64,000 bases of DNA, from contig OX621171.1 of NCBI GenBank assembly GCA_951640195.1, positions 1,798,001-1,862,000 of the forward strand, in the 5' to 3' direction. How positions within the stretch are numbered: the first letter of the stretch is position 1; each line of letters starts with the position of its first letter. Below are positions 10,975 through 21,144 of the stretch, in pieces. The notes beneath the pieces were generated by a model. That model was not told where the DNA came from and made no database searches. It saw nothing but the letters and a program-made list of their open reading frames with translations. Origin of the DNA: Porpolomopsis calyptriformis. Its lineage: Eukaryota; Basidiomycota; Agaricomycetes; Agaricales; Hygrophoraceae. The translations under genes and the position numbers were made by a program.

Positions 10975-13010
10975 ATGATACAACCCATTTCTTATGCTTC
11001 ATCTGTTACTATGGTCAAGAACCAACTCCAATCATGTAGGTCACAGCTGGCTCCCGTCATGTTTGTCACTGGCCTGGATATTTCCTCAGAGAAACAGCAG
11101 GATCAATTCACAGTTCTAACCCATCGCCTTCGTGATGCTCTCCTTACTCGCAGGCCCGCAATATCAGCCTGAAAAGTCCAAGTCTTTCCATGTCGTATTT
11201 GTTGACAAGTCCGTTCGCTTCCCCCCGCGAAAACTCACCCCAGATGACCCGCAGTACCTTACGGCACACCCCTTGTCCCCACTGACCCCAACGTCACCCC
11301 CCTTCCCTGATGGCCCCATCGCCCACCTGGACCCGCAAGCACACTACGCTGGTACCAAGCGTCTTTGTCCTTTTCCTTCGTATATTTGAGCTACCATCTG
11401 TTACTCCTCGTCCACCTCTTGACCGGCCAGATCCAGACCGAGAACGCGAAAGGGCAGATGAGGAGCGGCGTAAGGACTCTGAACTCTCAGCGGGCGCAAG
11501 AAGAGCACAAGCGAGCGTGGCATAAAGCTCACAGTTGTTCTTACTGCCACACGACGCATGCTAGGTGAGTTCCTGTTGCTTCTCTTCAATATATTCACCT
11601 CATTGCCAATAGACGACTGGTTACTGGATGCACGTCTCACTTACATCCGGAGACAGAGCGTCACGCGCGGCGCTCTTTGTCCTGAGCCCAGTAAGCCCGT
11701 CAGAACTCGGTGATTTCGTACAGAGGTACGCCTCTTTTCATTTGCAACCATCAATTATGCGACGAAAGTGCACTGTTTCCCTATCATGTCACCAAAACCT
11801 TTGCGTTTTTATTGTCGGACGATCAGCACAAACCATATTGTAGCTTGCAGCAGGCCTTGTACGAACCCGCACTGGAGTACTACACCAATCACTCGAAACG
11901 TGTACGCCGGAAACGAAACCGCCACACACAATCAGGATCTAGCCATATCTCAAACTCACCTCTTGGGACAGCAAGGCCGCTACGTCCTGAGGGGTGGACT
12001 GTGCGCTATGAGTACAAGATGGCATGCTTTGCAGAGTTCCGAGGCGAAGACGAGGTTGCACTCAAGTACGTGTTATCTTCTTGTTCCTTCTCTTCCCCCT
12101 TTACCGGAGTTCAGACATTACCAGGATGCATACGCCATGCTTATTGTCATGTTTGGCTCCACGGCGATTCTCCCACCTCGCACGAAACGTTGGTCGGAGG
12201 CCAAGGTACTTGCAGATTGTATTAACGTGAAGGTAAATCCCTCTATCTAGCAATCTCGGCCTAAAATTTAGAACGTCCTCGAAAATTCTCATCCGATCTC
12301 AGGTCTCAAAGCTCTATCTTTATAATAACGAGCACACGCTTGCGCTCTCGCATCACAATACCCACGTCCGCCACTTTGCCGACTTTTCGCGTGGTTGGGG
12401 GATTGGTGAAGAGACGTACGAGTTTTGGAGCTGGATGGCAAGACAGTTGCGTATCATCCTTTCCTCGTCACTCCTCAAGTTTCAAACAGTATTTTCGATA
12501 CTCCAGATACCGTGTCTTTGCCAAATTACTCGAGCAGGGCACGCAATCCACACTCACCATCCAATCTCATCTCCCCGCCCCTGTATCCTTATCCTCCACC
12601 TCACGCTCTTCCGTACCTTTGACCATCCAAGCCAACGCTGGGATAAATGCGAGTCATGCATTGCAGCATCCCGGGTACTATTATCACATGGCAGCTCGGT
12701 ACGTTTTCTGGCCGCTCTGAAGATGGAGGTAAGCATGCAAATATCGGACGATGTCTGGTTGATCTGATTATGGTGCGGGCCTTGCAGACCTCCCCCGGAT
12801 TCGTGAACGAGAAGAAGGTGGATCATCTAACGATCATCTTGGAGGTCCGTATCATCCTCTTGGCCAACTCATTGCGCAGCCGGTTCAAAGACAATTGCCC
12901 CTGTTTTTTTCCTCGTTGTCAACTGCAGCTGTACACAAAGTCATACGAGTTATTCAAAAAGTACAGTCCGATAAACGGGCAGAATCAGAGCCAAGGCCGG
13001 CTGTGTTTGA
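10975..13010 (+). pseudogene. TRAPPC11 (foie gras/TRAPP complex subunit) 5' part, copy 1
   Basis: The N-terminal half of a TRAPPC11-like trafficking protein, which acts in the TRAPP complex at ER-Golgi membranes. Diagnostic pieces are APVMFVTGLD (11054), FVDKSVRFPPRK (11200), TRKHTTLVPSVFVLFLR (11330), EPALEYYTNHSKRVRRKR (11868), EGWTVRYEYKMACFAEFRGED (about 11990-12055), KLYLYNNEHTLALSHHNTH (about 12310-12365), SRGWGIGEETYEFWSWMARQ (about 12385-12445) and HPGYYYHMAARY (about 12668). These match the foie-gras region order. Introns are short. Lesions include an apparent 2-nt loss near 11161, a 1-nt loss near 11320 and a 19-bp deletion after 12701 that copy 2 does not have. The gene stops abruptly after 'QGRL' (about 13005), where it abuts sterol-reductase sequence on the other strand. 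The C-terminal half is absent. Confidence 0.82.
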
Positions 13011-14781
13011 GTGTCTCGAGTGGGAGGCGGGGTGGGCAACCGCCTGAATGCTCTGAGCAGGCAAAGTAGAGGAAGTAGGTTGTGAAGGGGACGGAGAGGG
13101 TGACGAAAAGGGCGCCCGGAGGACCGAAGAATTCGTAGGATTTTGTGCGTTGATTGAGGAGAGGTTTGGAATTGGAAGACATGGTGAGAGATAAGATGAG
13201 GAAACGGTTCTGCACGTGTTGAGCTTATTACCCTCCTCCTCGCTGTCGTTGACGATGACCAACATCGTCGACAATCAATCACCATCGTCTTCAACCTTTC
13301 TCCCGTATCTTGTCGCTCTCTTGTCCATCTATGAGCTTGGTCCTTCGGAGGCTCCAATCCCCAGATACGATGGCCCCACAGATAAACAGATGGATATCAT
13401 CCTCAGGTCGCTCAGTGCAATGGCGAGACGGATGTACACTGCAGAAGACACGCTTGCTTCCATTAAAGCGTCCGAGAGCTGGCAATTGAACGGAACAGAT
13501 ACGAAAAAGAGACGAAGTGTGGGTGATATACCCTCCTTCACCAACGAGCTTTCACCGCATTCTATCTATCATCACATCATCGCCAACGGTGAGTCCCATC
13601 CAAGCAACAATAATGGCACCACCGAACAGGACGTCGAAATGGAACCACGAGATGACGACCATCCATCCACCATCCCCTGTCCACCCCCAAATGGCCGCCC
13701 GGAACATATCTCCCTCGAAAACCTCACAAGCTTTGCCCCAACCAAGCACACCCGATACCTTTACACCACAACGGCCTCCGCGCCGGCCTCTTCCCATGGA
13801 CATCACTCCACCTGCCCGACCTGCGGGAGGGTCACCACCGACACCACCACCATGAGACATGTGTACACCGACCCTTTTGTCGGTTTGTCTTCCGTTGCGT
13901 TCGAGAGCGGGATGAGTGCCGTCGAGGAGCTGCGGTTGCTCAATGCACAAGTCCAAGATGTCGCTCGTGTTTGTAACGCCGTCGCTAGGGGTGACTTATC
14001 TCAGAAGATAACCGTGCCAGTACAGGGCGTTGTCATGGTCCAACTCAAAGACGTTATCAATACTATGGTGCGAATTACTCTATCATAATTCCTTGTACGC
14101 TACCGTTATATTGTACATAGGTTAATAAATTGGGACAGTTCGCTAAGGAGGTTACTCGAGTCAGTCAAGAGGTCGGCACAGAAGGGTAAGTGATCTTTTA
14201 CCACCCCTCGTTGGCTGCAACATGCAGAATTACTATTTAGTAAACTCGGCGGACAAGCTCTTGTCCTCGACGTCGAAGGAACCTGGCGAGAACACACAGG
14301 CGTAGTCAACAACCTTGCCGCTAATCTCACTAGTCAAGTCCGGTCGATTGCAAAAGCCACCAAGGCAGTCGCACTAGGAGACTTGTCCAAGCAGATCAAA
14401 GTGGATGCCCGCGGCGAGATCTTAGATTTGAAGAACACCGTGAACGGTATGGTCGTGCGACTCCGTGCGTTGGCGGCGGAAGTGACGAGGGTGACGCAGG
14501 AAGTAGGCAGTCAAGGGAAGCTCGGGGGGCAAGCGCATGTTCCAGACGTGGAAGGTGTTTGGTTCGAGCTTGTCAGGAATGTAAGTGTCTATTTTTGAGT
14601 TTTTGAGTGGATGTACGGTTGCCTTATCTCATTCTTATAAAAGGTCAATCGAATGTGCTCAAGTTTAACCGATCAAGTTCGCTCGACTGCTCATGTCACC
14701 ACCGCTGTAGCCAAGGGCGACCCTACACAGAAGATTGAGATACTTGTCGAGGGGGAGATGGCAACGCTCAAAGGAACTGTC
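11237..14781 (+). repeat. Segmental duplication, copy 1
   Basis: Direct duplicate of 28349-31760. The match runs from CCCAGATGACCCGCAG to AAAGGAACTGT with only scattered differences. It covers most of the TRAPPC11 fragment, the sterol-reductase stub and the first third of the histidine kinase. Three larger differences were read: 111 bp present only here (12053-12163), 19 bp missing only here (after 12701), and 16 bp present only here near 13286. Confidence 0.95.
13011..13182 (-). pseudogene. Sterol C-14 reductase (ERG24-like) 5' stub, copy 1
   Basis: On the minus strand from an ATG at 13180-13182 the translation reads MSSNSKPLLNQRTKSYEFFG, then GPPGALFVTLSVPFTTYFLYF, then CSEHSGGCPP. This is the N-terminal exon of a delta(14)-sterol reductase: the YEFGGPPGA motif and first membrane segment are characteristic. 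The enzyme normally reduces the C14-15 double bond in ergosterol synthesis in the ER. Only about 55 residues remain before the frame runs into the TRAPPC11 fragment, which lies in the opposite direction, and nothing of the catalytic part is present. Its start lies only about 72 bp from the divergent histidine-kinase start. Confidence 0.75.
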
Positions 14782-17163
14782 AATTCTATGGTGGACCAGT
14801 TGAGTGCATTTGCGAGTGAGGTTACGAGGGTTGCTCTCGAGGTGGGGACTCAGGGAATACTCGGTGGTCAAGCTAGGGTCGAAGGGGTGCAGGGCACTTG
14901 GGCCGACCTGACGAGGAATGTTAATGTGCGTTTGTTCTACTTTCTTGTGATTCTGTAAACACACGCCCCCTTCCTTCTCCAGAAAATGGCAAGCAACTTA
15001 ACGGATCAAGTGCGTTCCATCTCAGAAGTGACGAAAGCCGTGGCGCTGGGCGACCTCGGGAAACTTGTGAACGTCGATGTGCAGGGCGAGATGCTCGATC
15101 TGAAGATGACCGTGAATTCCATGGTAGCCCAGCTGTCGACTCTCGCGAAGGAGGTGACTCGGGTATCACTAGAGGTGGGGACAGAGGGCATTTTAGGTGG
15201 GCAGGCGTTTGTTCCGGATATACAGGGGACGTGGAAGGTGTGTTGTGTTCTGCGACTTTTTGTTCTCGCTCATTCTATCCCATAGGTTCTCACCGACAAC
15301 GTGAACCTTATGGCGATGAACTTGACGAATCAAGTGCGCTCAATCGCCGAGGTTACCAAGGCCGTTGCTGGAGGCGATTTGACGAAGAAGATCGAGGTAG
15401 ATGTGAGGGGTGAGATTTTGGGACTGAAGGAGACGGTTAATGGGATGACAGAGAGTTTCAGCCTATTTGCTGATGAGGTTACGCGTGTGGCGAGGGAGGT
15501 CGGGACCGAAGGGCGATTAGGAGGGCAAGCCAGGGTTACAAATGTCGGTGGGACTTGGAAGGTGAGGACCCTACCTCTTGTTTCTCACGAGGGCACTGAT
15601 GTTGTTGGGTAGGACTTGACAGACAACGTGAATGTTATGGCTAACAATGTGTGTTTTCTTGTTTCTTTATCACCGTATTCTGACATTTTCTTTCTGCTCT
15701 AGCTCACTTTGCAAGTCCGGACGATTGCCGTTGCGACTGTACGTCCATCCCACTTTGAGCATTCCATCATTGTCTTTAATGAGCCCATTTGCGCATTCCC
15801 TGTTCATATAGACCGCAGTAGCTCGTGGGGATCTCACGCAGAAGATCACTGGTGTGTCGGTCTCGGGCGAAATGTTAAGCCTCGTGAACACAATAAACGA
15901 CATGATTGACCAACTGGCTATATTTGCTGCTGAGGTGAAGAAAGTAGCGCGCGAGGTCGGGACAGAAGGGAAATTGGGAGTGCAGGCTGAGGTTGGGAAC
16001 GTGCAGGGTATTTGGCAGGAGATCACGTACGACGCCCGTCCCTGTGGTCCAAGTGGTACGTTTACTAATGGCTTCCGTGGTGGTATTTGGATCTGCAGAT
16101 TATCTGTGAATTCCATGGCGGGGAATTTGACAACTCAGGTTCGCGGGTTCGCGCAGATATCGGCGGCGGCCATGGACGGCGATTTCACACGGTTCATCAC
16201 AGTTGAGGCGAGTGGGGAGATGGACTCGCTCAAGACGCAGATCAATCAAATGGTTTACAATTTGAGGGTTAGTATACAAAAGAATACCGCCGCGAGGGAG
16301 GCAGCTGAGTTGGCCAATAGGAGTAAGAGTGAGTTTTTGGCAAATATGTCGCATGAGATCAGGTTCGTCTGTCTTTCGTTCGTTTTAGTTCTGGCTCTGA
16401 TGCGAAGGTGATACTAGGACCCCAATGAATGGGATTATTGGGATGACAGAGTTGACGCTTGATAGTGACCTGAATCGATCGCAGCGGGAGAGCCTTTTGT
16501 TGGTTCATAGTCTCGCGAGATCGCTTCTGTTGATCATTGACGACATTCTTGATATATCGAAAAGTATGTCTCGGTTTACCCTTCATTGTATGTTGCCCTT
16601 CCTGAATTGTCTTCTTTCCACCCCTAGTTGAGGCGGGTCGTATGACTATGGAGGCAGTATCCTATTCTCTGCGCCAGACCGCTTTCGGTATCCTCAAGAC
16701 GCTGGTCGTCCGTGCCTCACAGAATAATCTCGATCTTACCTACGACGTTGAAGCCGACATTCCTGATCACCTTATTGGCGACTCCCTGAGGTTGCGACAG
16801 GTTATTACCCATCTGGTTGGGAATGCCATCAAGTTTACGCCACCATCCAAGGTTCGCAAGGGTCACGTCAATTTGAGCACGCGACTGCTGGCCCGGGATG
16901 ACCAGAGTGTCACTCTGGAATTTTGTGTCACAGACACAGGGATTAGGATAGCCAAAGATAAGCTTAATTTGATATTTGACACATTCTGCCAGGCGGATGG
17001 GTCTACTACGAGGGTAAGTACACCGATTCAGGTTGTTTTTGCAGGCTACGAGAACTCATTCACCTGGTAGGAGTACGGGGGTACTGGTTTGGACCTTTCC
17101 ATCTCGAAGAGGTTGGTGTTGTTGATGCAGGGCAACATGTGGGTGGAGAGTGAGGCCCAGTGA
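13255..17163 (+). pseudogene. Group III hybrid histidine kinase (Nik1/Os-1 type), truncated copy 1 with altered ATP site
   Basis: Osmosensor kinases of this class feed the HOG pathway and are the target route of phenylpyrrole fungicides. The N-terminal region is followed by about seven HAMP units (e.g. AVALGDLSKQIKVDARGE near 14375, [18 protein letters not shown] near 15367), separated by short introns. Then come the H-box '[15 protein letters not shown]' (intron-split, about 16340-16430) and an HATPase domain to 17150. The frame closes at TGA 17161-17163 just after MQGNMWVESE, so the receiver domain is missing. The ATP site is changed from family consensus in three places: N-box NLVGNAIKF reads HLVGNAIKF (about 16811), DTGIGI reads DTGIRI (about 16939) and GTGLGLS reads GTGLDLS (about 17085). 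HAMP units look intact. Splicing appears workable, so it could still be transcribed, but active kinase is unlikely. Confidence 0.85.
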
Positions 17164-18069
17164 AAAACCCGTTTATTTAGAACGAGTTGCAATGATGCAA
17201 CAGATGGCTGGGTACCATTCCCCCACTCTAAATCGACATATTTGTTGGGTTACTTTTTCAGATTGGCTCCAGACGGAGCTCGCGCCGTCTTGGTGCAAAG
17301 GATGGGTATGTCATTATCCTTGATTTTACATTCATAGATGCTTTTCATAAACCTCGAGCTTTTCCCATCATCTGATGTCCTCACCGTTATAGAGATTTAT
17401 TGTCTCCATTTACCGTTAAAACTCTTGTCTTCATAGCAAACTGGTTTTTCCAAGTAACGGTCATCTTTGCATCGAATGCCCTTTGCCACAAAAATCTCAG
17501 AGTTGACACTATCAACAAGTCTCACTCAGCTGGCGAGGCATCTTTTTTACAAGTGCGGATCTACACCGAATACAAGCCACCTTACCAGCAACAGGGCCCG
17601 CGGATATTGTAATAGCCACAGGGGGAGAGGTTGCCACGCACACCCTGAGCCGCGGGGGGATTTGCAGCGGCGGTATCGGTCATGGGTGTGTGGGTGTGGG
17701 TGTGGGTGTGGGGGATAATCCAGGTTTGGCACGTGGACCAGGGCGGATGATCGATCGATCGAGGGACATGTGCGTTCCGTCCCTTGCTCCGTTTCCCCAA
17801 CAAGTCAATAAAAACTCAAGTGAGATCATCGATCCTGGGACCGATTCCAGCATCAGAAAGATCAATTCGATCACCGCTTACCACCACCACCCCACACGCA
17901 CCCTTCTTCACTCCCTTTCCCAAGCACCGGCTCGGATTCACTTTTCAATTCTAAACGGCAATATACACATGTATAGCTATAATGTATATCAATAGAAGAA
18001 CAAAGGGGAATCCGAAATTGTATTATCACCATGCACACGTAAGGTACCCATCACATTCTCACCAGCCAT
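17164..18069. other. Gap with no gene; GT-rich microsatellite
   Basis: Beyond the kinase stop, a short stretch (17170-17300) could be decayed kinase/receiver linker but cannot be read in one frame. A (GGGTGT)n-type run occurs at about 17682-17712 and GATCGATCGATCGA at about 17749-17762. No coding signal was recognised to the transporter stop at 18070. Confidence 0.55.
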
Positions 18070-19993
18070 TCACCGACCGGTGTAACTTCTCGCCTTCCTT
18101 ATCCGCTCTCCAAATATCCAGAGCAACCACGGTCTAGAGTGCAGGTAGGTTTATTGATCAACATCTGAATATGGCAAGAAGGAACCACGTACGCGGGACA
18201 GCCGATGACGATCCCAATGACCGCTAAAACCGTATTGCCTTTTCCCGGTCCCAGTTTATGGTACATCGCAGGGGCGAAGAGCGGGAATGAAAATCCGGTG
18301 ATGGAACGGAGACATCCGGTTGCGGCCAATGCTATCAAAGAATAAGAGGAAAGGAGGATACTTAGAGAGGTGGAACGTACCCGAGGCAGCATGTAATTGA
18401 TACATATCAACCACGTATGTGGTCGTGCCCTGAAAAATTAATGTCATGCCGCTGCCGGTAAGTGCCATCCCCTGTTGCGAAGGTGAGTGTACGAAAACAA
18501 GAAAGGAAAGGAAGAGACAATGTCTGCCACAATCCAATGAACTTTTTTCTCAGGTGCCCATCCGGCGATGAGAAGACTGATAGGAACGAGAATGGAGCCA
18601 GGGATCATGGACGCTAGTGAAAGCCGTTCAACGGGTTAGGATGATAAAAGAGGGATGGAACTGACGCAACCGAAACTCGGGTTTGCCCACACCCCCGTTC
18701 TTTTTCTTAAAATGAATATAAGTGGAATCGAAATAGAGCGCGTTCAACTGGGAGGTGCCGATGAGACCGATTCCAAGGGCGAGGTAATGTAAACCGGCGA
18801 TCCCCGGTTGTTTGCTGTACATGTGGCCGTAAATCTCAGGCATGGTGGTGAGGAAGACTGAGAAAAAGGTCAAGTTGAATTAAGGAATGATTGGGAACGA
18901 CTTGCGGTAGAAAAGGCCGTAAACAAAGGCGGTGTATACAGCTATTAGTTAGAGGATGGGTTCTTGGGACAACATGAGGAAGGGTCGGGTGAGTGCATTT
19001 GCGAATAGATGTTTCCAGCTATGAATGGGATGAATAAAGATGAAGGGAAAGGAGAGCGAGTGGGCTCACTGTCGATCCTCGGTCTCGTAGATGGTGCAGA
19101 TTCGGGTGGAGATTTTCTCGGGAGGTAGACTGGCAATGATCTTCTTCTTTTTTCTCTCCAACAAGGTTGGGGGATAAGCTGGGTAAGGTGAGTAGGGGTG
19201 GAGGATGAGTTGAATTGACATACTCTCTTGGAGATAGATGAAACTGAAGAGCTGGATGATGGCATCAAGTATAGTGGTTGACCAAAACTATGTACGATTA
19301 TGAAAGATGTAGGTAGGAAGGGGACAGGACATACTACCCAAGGCCAGGTTGAGTTTTCGACGATCCTGTGAGGGGATGAGTGGGAGGGATGGGAGGGATG
19401 GGAGGGAAGGTACCAAGCGCCGGCGACAGGGCCGAGTACGGGGCCAAGCCAGGGACTGATAGAGTATATAGCGATGGCCTGACCACGTTCTTTGAGAGAC
19501 CAGCAGTCACCAAGAATGCCTCCACTGATCTGGGGAATAGGGGGGGGGGGGGGTGAGAGAAGGAGGGGGGAGGAGGGGAGGAACGGACGAAAAGAGCTGC
19601 GCTTCCGCCGATTCCGGCCAAAAAGCGGCAGACAATGAGTTGAGTTGGGTTTTTAGCAAACCCACAAGCCAAGTTCCAAACTGGATATGGTTAGGAATTG
19701 GGTGTTAATAGGAGGGGAGGGAGTACTGAAATAAAATAAGTTTGAGAGTCGGAGGACGCGAGAGCGTCCATAGAGTTCGGATAGGGGACCTAGGAAGAGT
19801 GGACCGATGGCTTTGGGGGGGAGTGAGAGGAAGAAGGGGAGGGAGGGGGGCACGGACCATAAGCGAGAATGAATACAGAAGTCATCATTGCGACAAGTAC
19901 ATTATTTGTGACACCGAACTGTCTTGCGATTTGATCACTGGCGGGTGCGGTGATGGCGGAGGATACGGGGGATATGAATGTGAAGGAGGATAC

Positions 19994-20361
19994 TGTTATG
20001 ATTCGGTAGTCGAAGGGTTTTACTTCTCGCGTTGGAGGGGCTGATGAGGAAATGGAATTCGACTAAAGAGTGGGGAGCTAACTAGGAATCGAACTTAACC
20101 TACTGACTAGAAATCAGGCTTTATATACTAACTACCTGAGTCGCCATGAGTCAGTCGTATGTACGATTACAAAGCGGAATCCGGAATGTGACTGGTGAAG
20201 AGTCACGAAAAGAATATCGGAAACGGAATGTGACTCGTGAAGAGTCGGAAGGAAGGTACATGTGATCAGTCTCTATGTATAGAATGGTAAAACGGAAGGA
20301 TAGACGGAATAGAGACTAATCAAGTATGACTAAGATAAAAAGAAAAAAGATGTCCGTGACA
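19994..20361 (-). repeat. Gypsy 3' LTR
   Basis: 368 bp, minus strand TGTCACGGACATC..CATAACA. Two differences from the 5' LTR: G versus A at about 20012 (CG here) and at about 20173 (CCGG here). It contains a tRNA-Arg-like segment (20074-20145). Confidence 0.95.
20074..20145 (-). other. tRNA-Arg(UCU)-like sequence inside the LTR
   Basis: Read on the minus strand, the segment has an anticodon-arm match CTGATTTCTAGTCAG (4-bp stem, 7-nt loop TTTCTAG, anticodon TCT) and a B-box AGTTCGATTCC, at tRNA-like spacing within 72 nt. The D-arm (GACTCAGGTAGTTAGTA) is tRNA-like, but its stem and the acceptor stem do not pair well. It is therefore a decayed or adapted tRNA relic, not a working tRNA gene. The same segment is in the other LTR (about 26385-26456). 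Confidence 0.5.
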
Positions 20362-20441
20362 TACACCCACACTAAAAGGAATTTCGTCCCGAAATTCGAG
20401 GCGGCTTCGAAAGTGTTGAAGGGTGTGGAGGAGGGGAAGGA

Positions 20442-21020
20442 CTAGATTGAGTCCTTGTTGGAGGCGATGGTCGACAGGGAAATAATGTCGACCGGGGAAG
20501 TATCGTCGTCATCGGGGATTGTGATGGGGTTCGACGACGAACCGGGGGGGACGGTGAGTGGACCCGGGAAAACAGGGGGAACTGGAGAATCAAGATGGGG
20601 AAGTACCTTCGTGACTTCCTCGTACTTCGTCTCCCAATATTTGGCCTGCTCCCGCCAGTACTCACTCGCTCTTCTCTTTCCATCCAAACTCATTCCTTGG
20701 TTGTACAATTCTTCGTTTAGTCTTGCAATCTCGTTCTTGTAGTAATCGATATCTTTCTGCAGTGACTCGATGATCTGCTCGGGCGGGATGGGTGGAGCGA
20801 CGATTTCCTCTGGCCATATGAGAAGGTCTCGATTTCGTGCGCGACGGTTGTGCTGCCAGAGTTGTCCGGCGAGCTCGGCTTCACCGTAAGCGGAGGAGGT
20901 GGAAGCGAGCGGAGGGGGAGCGCGACGAGGGGGTTGCCCTCCAGTGGACATGCGAGGAGCGCGGGGTGGACGACCACCAGTAGATTTGCGGGCAGTTTGA
21001 TGCGAGCGTTCGGCGGGCAT
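20442..21020 (-). CDS. Extra gypsy ORF downstream of integrase, function unknown
   Basis: A 192-codon frame on the element's coding strand, starting about 125 bp after the pol stop and ending 80 bp before the 3' LTR. It begins MPAERSHQTARKSTGGRPPR (basic, proline-rich), has a charged helical middle likely to form a coiled coil (about residues 75-130: IESLQKDIDYYKNEIARLNE..YWREQAKYWETKYEEV) and ends with an acidic tail (IPDDDDTSP). There is no signal peptide or membrane segment, so it is not an envelope protein despite its position. It has no stop and no frameshift, unlike gag and pol. It could be a duplicated gag-like N-terminal coiled coil or an accessory nucleic-acid-binding protein; I cannot decide. 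Confidence 0.6.
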   Translation of the reverse strand: MPAERSHQTARKSTGGRPPRAPRMSTGGQPPRRAPPPLASTSSAYGEAELAGQLWQHNRRARNRDLLIWPEEIVAPPIPPEQIIESLQKDIDYYKNEIARLNEELYNQGMSLDGKRRASEYWREQAKYWETKYEEVTKVLPHLDSPVPPVFPGPLTVPPGSSSNPITIPDDDDTSPVDIISLSTIASNKDSI

Positions 21021-21144
21021 AACGAGATCGATTTCTTGAGAATGAAAGATGGAGACGAAAGAGATTATAAGGAAGAGTCGGAGTTTGGAAGAGGTGACAA
21101 AAGTGAAAATATAAACGAGGGGAGTTGATACCGTGAAAGAGTGG

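Noticed and set aside
20442..21020. Envelope gene of an endogenous retrovirus
   Set aside because: The ORF has no signal peptide, membrane span or glycosylation-rich ectodomain; only a coiled coil and acidic/basic tails.
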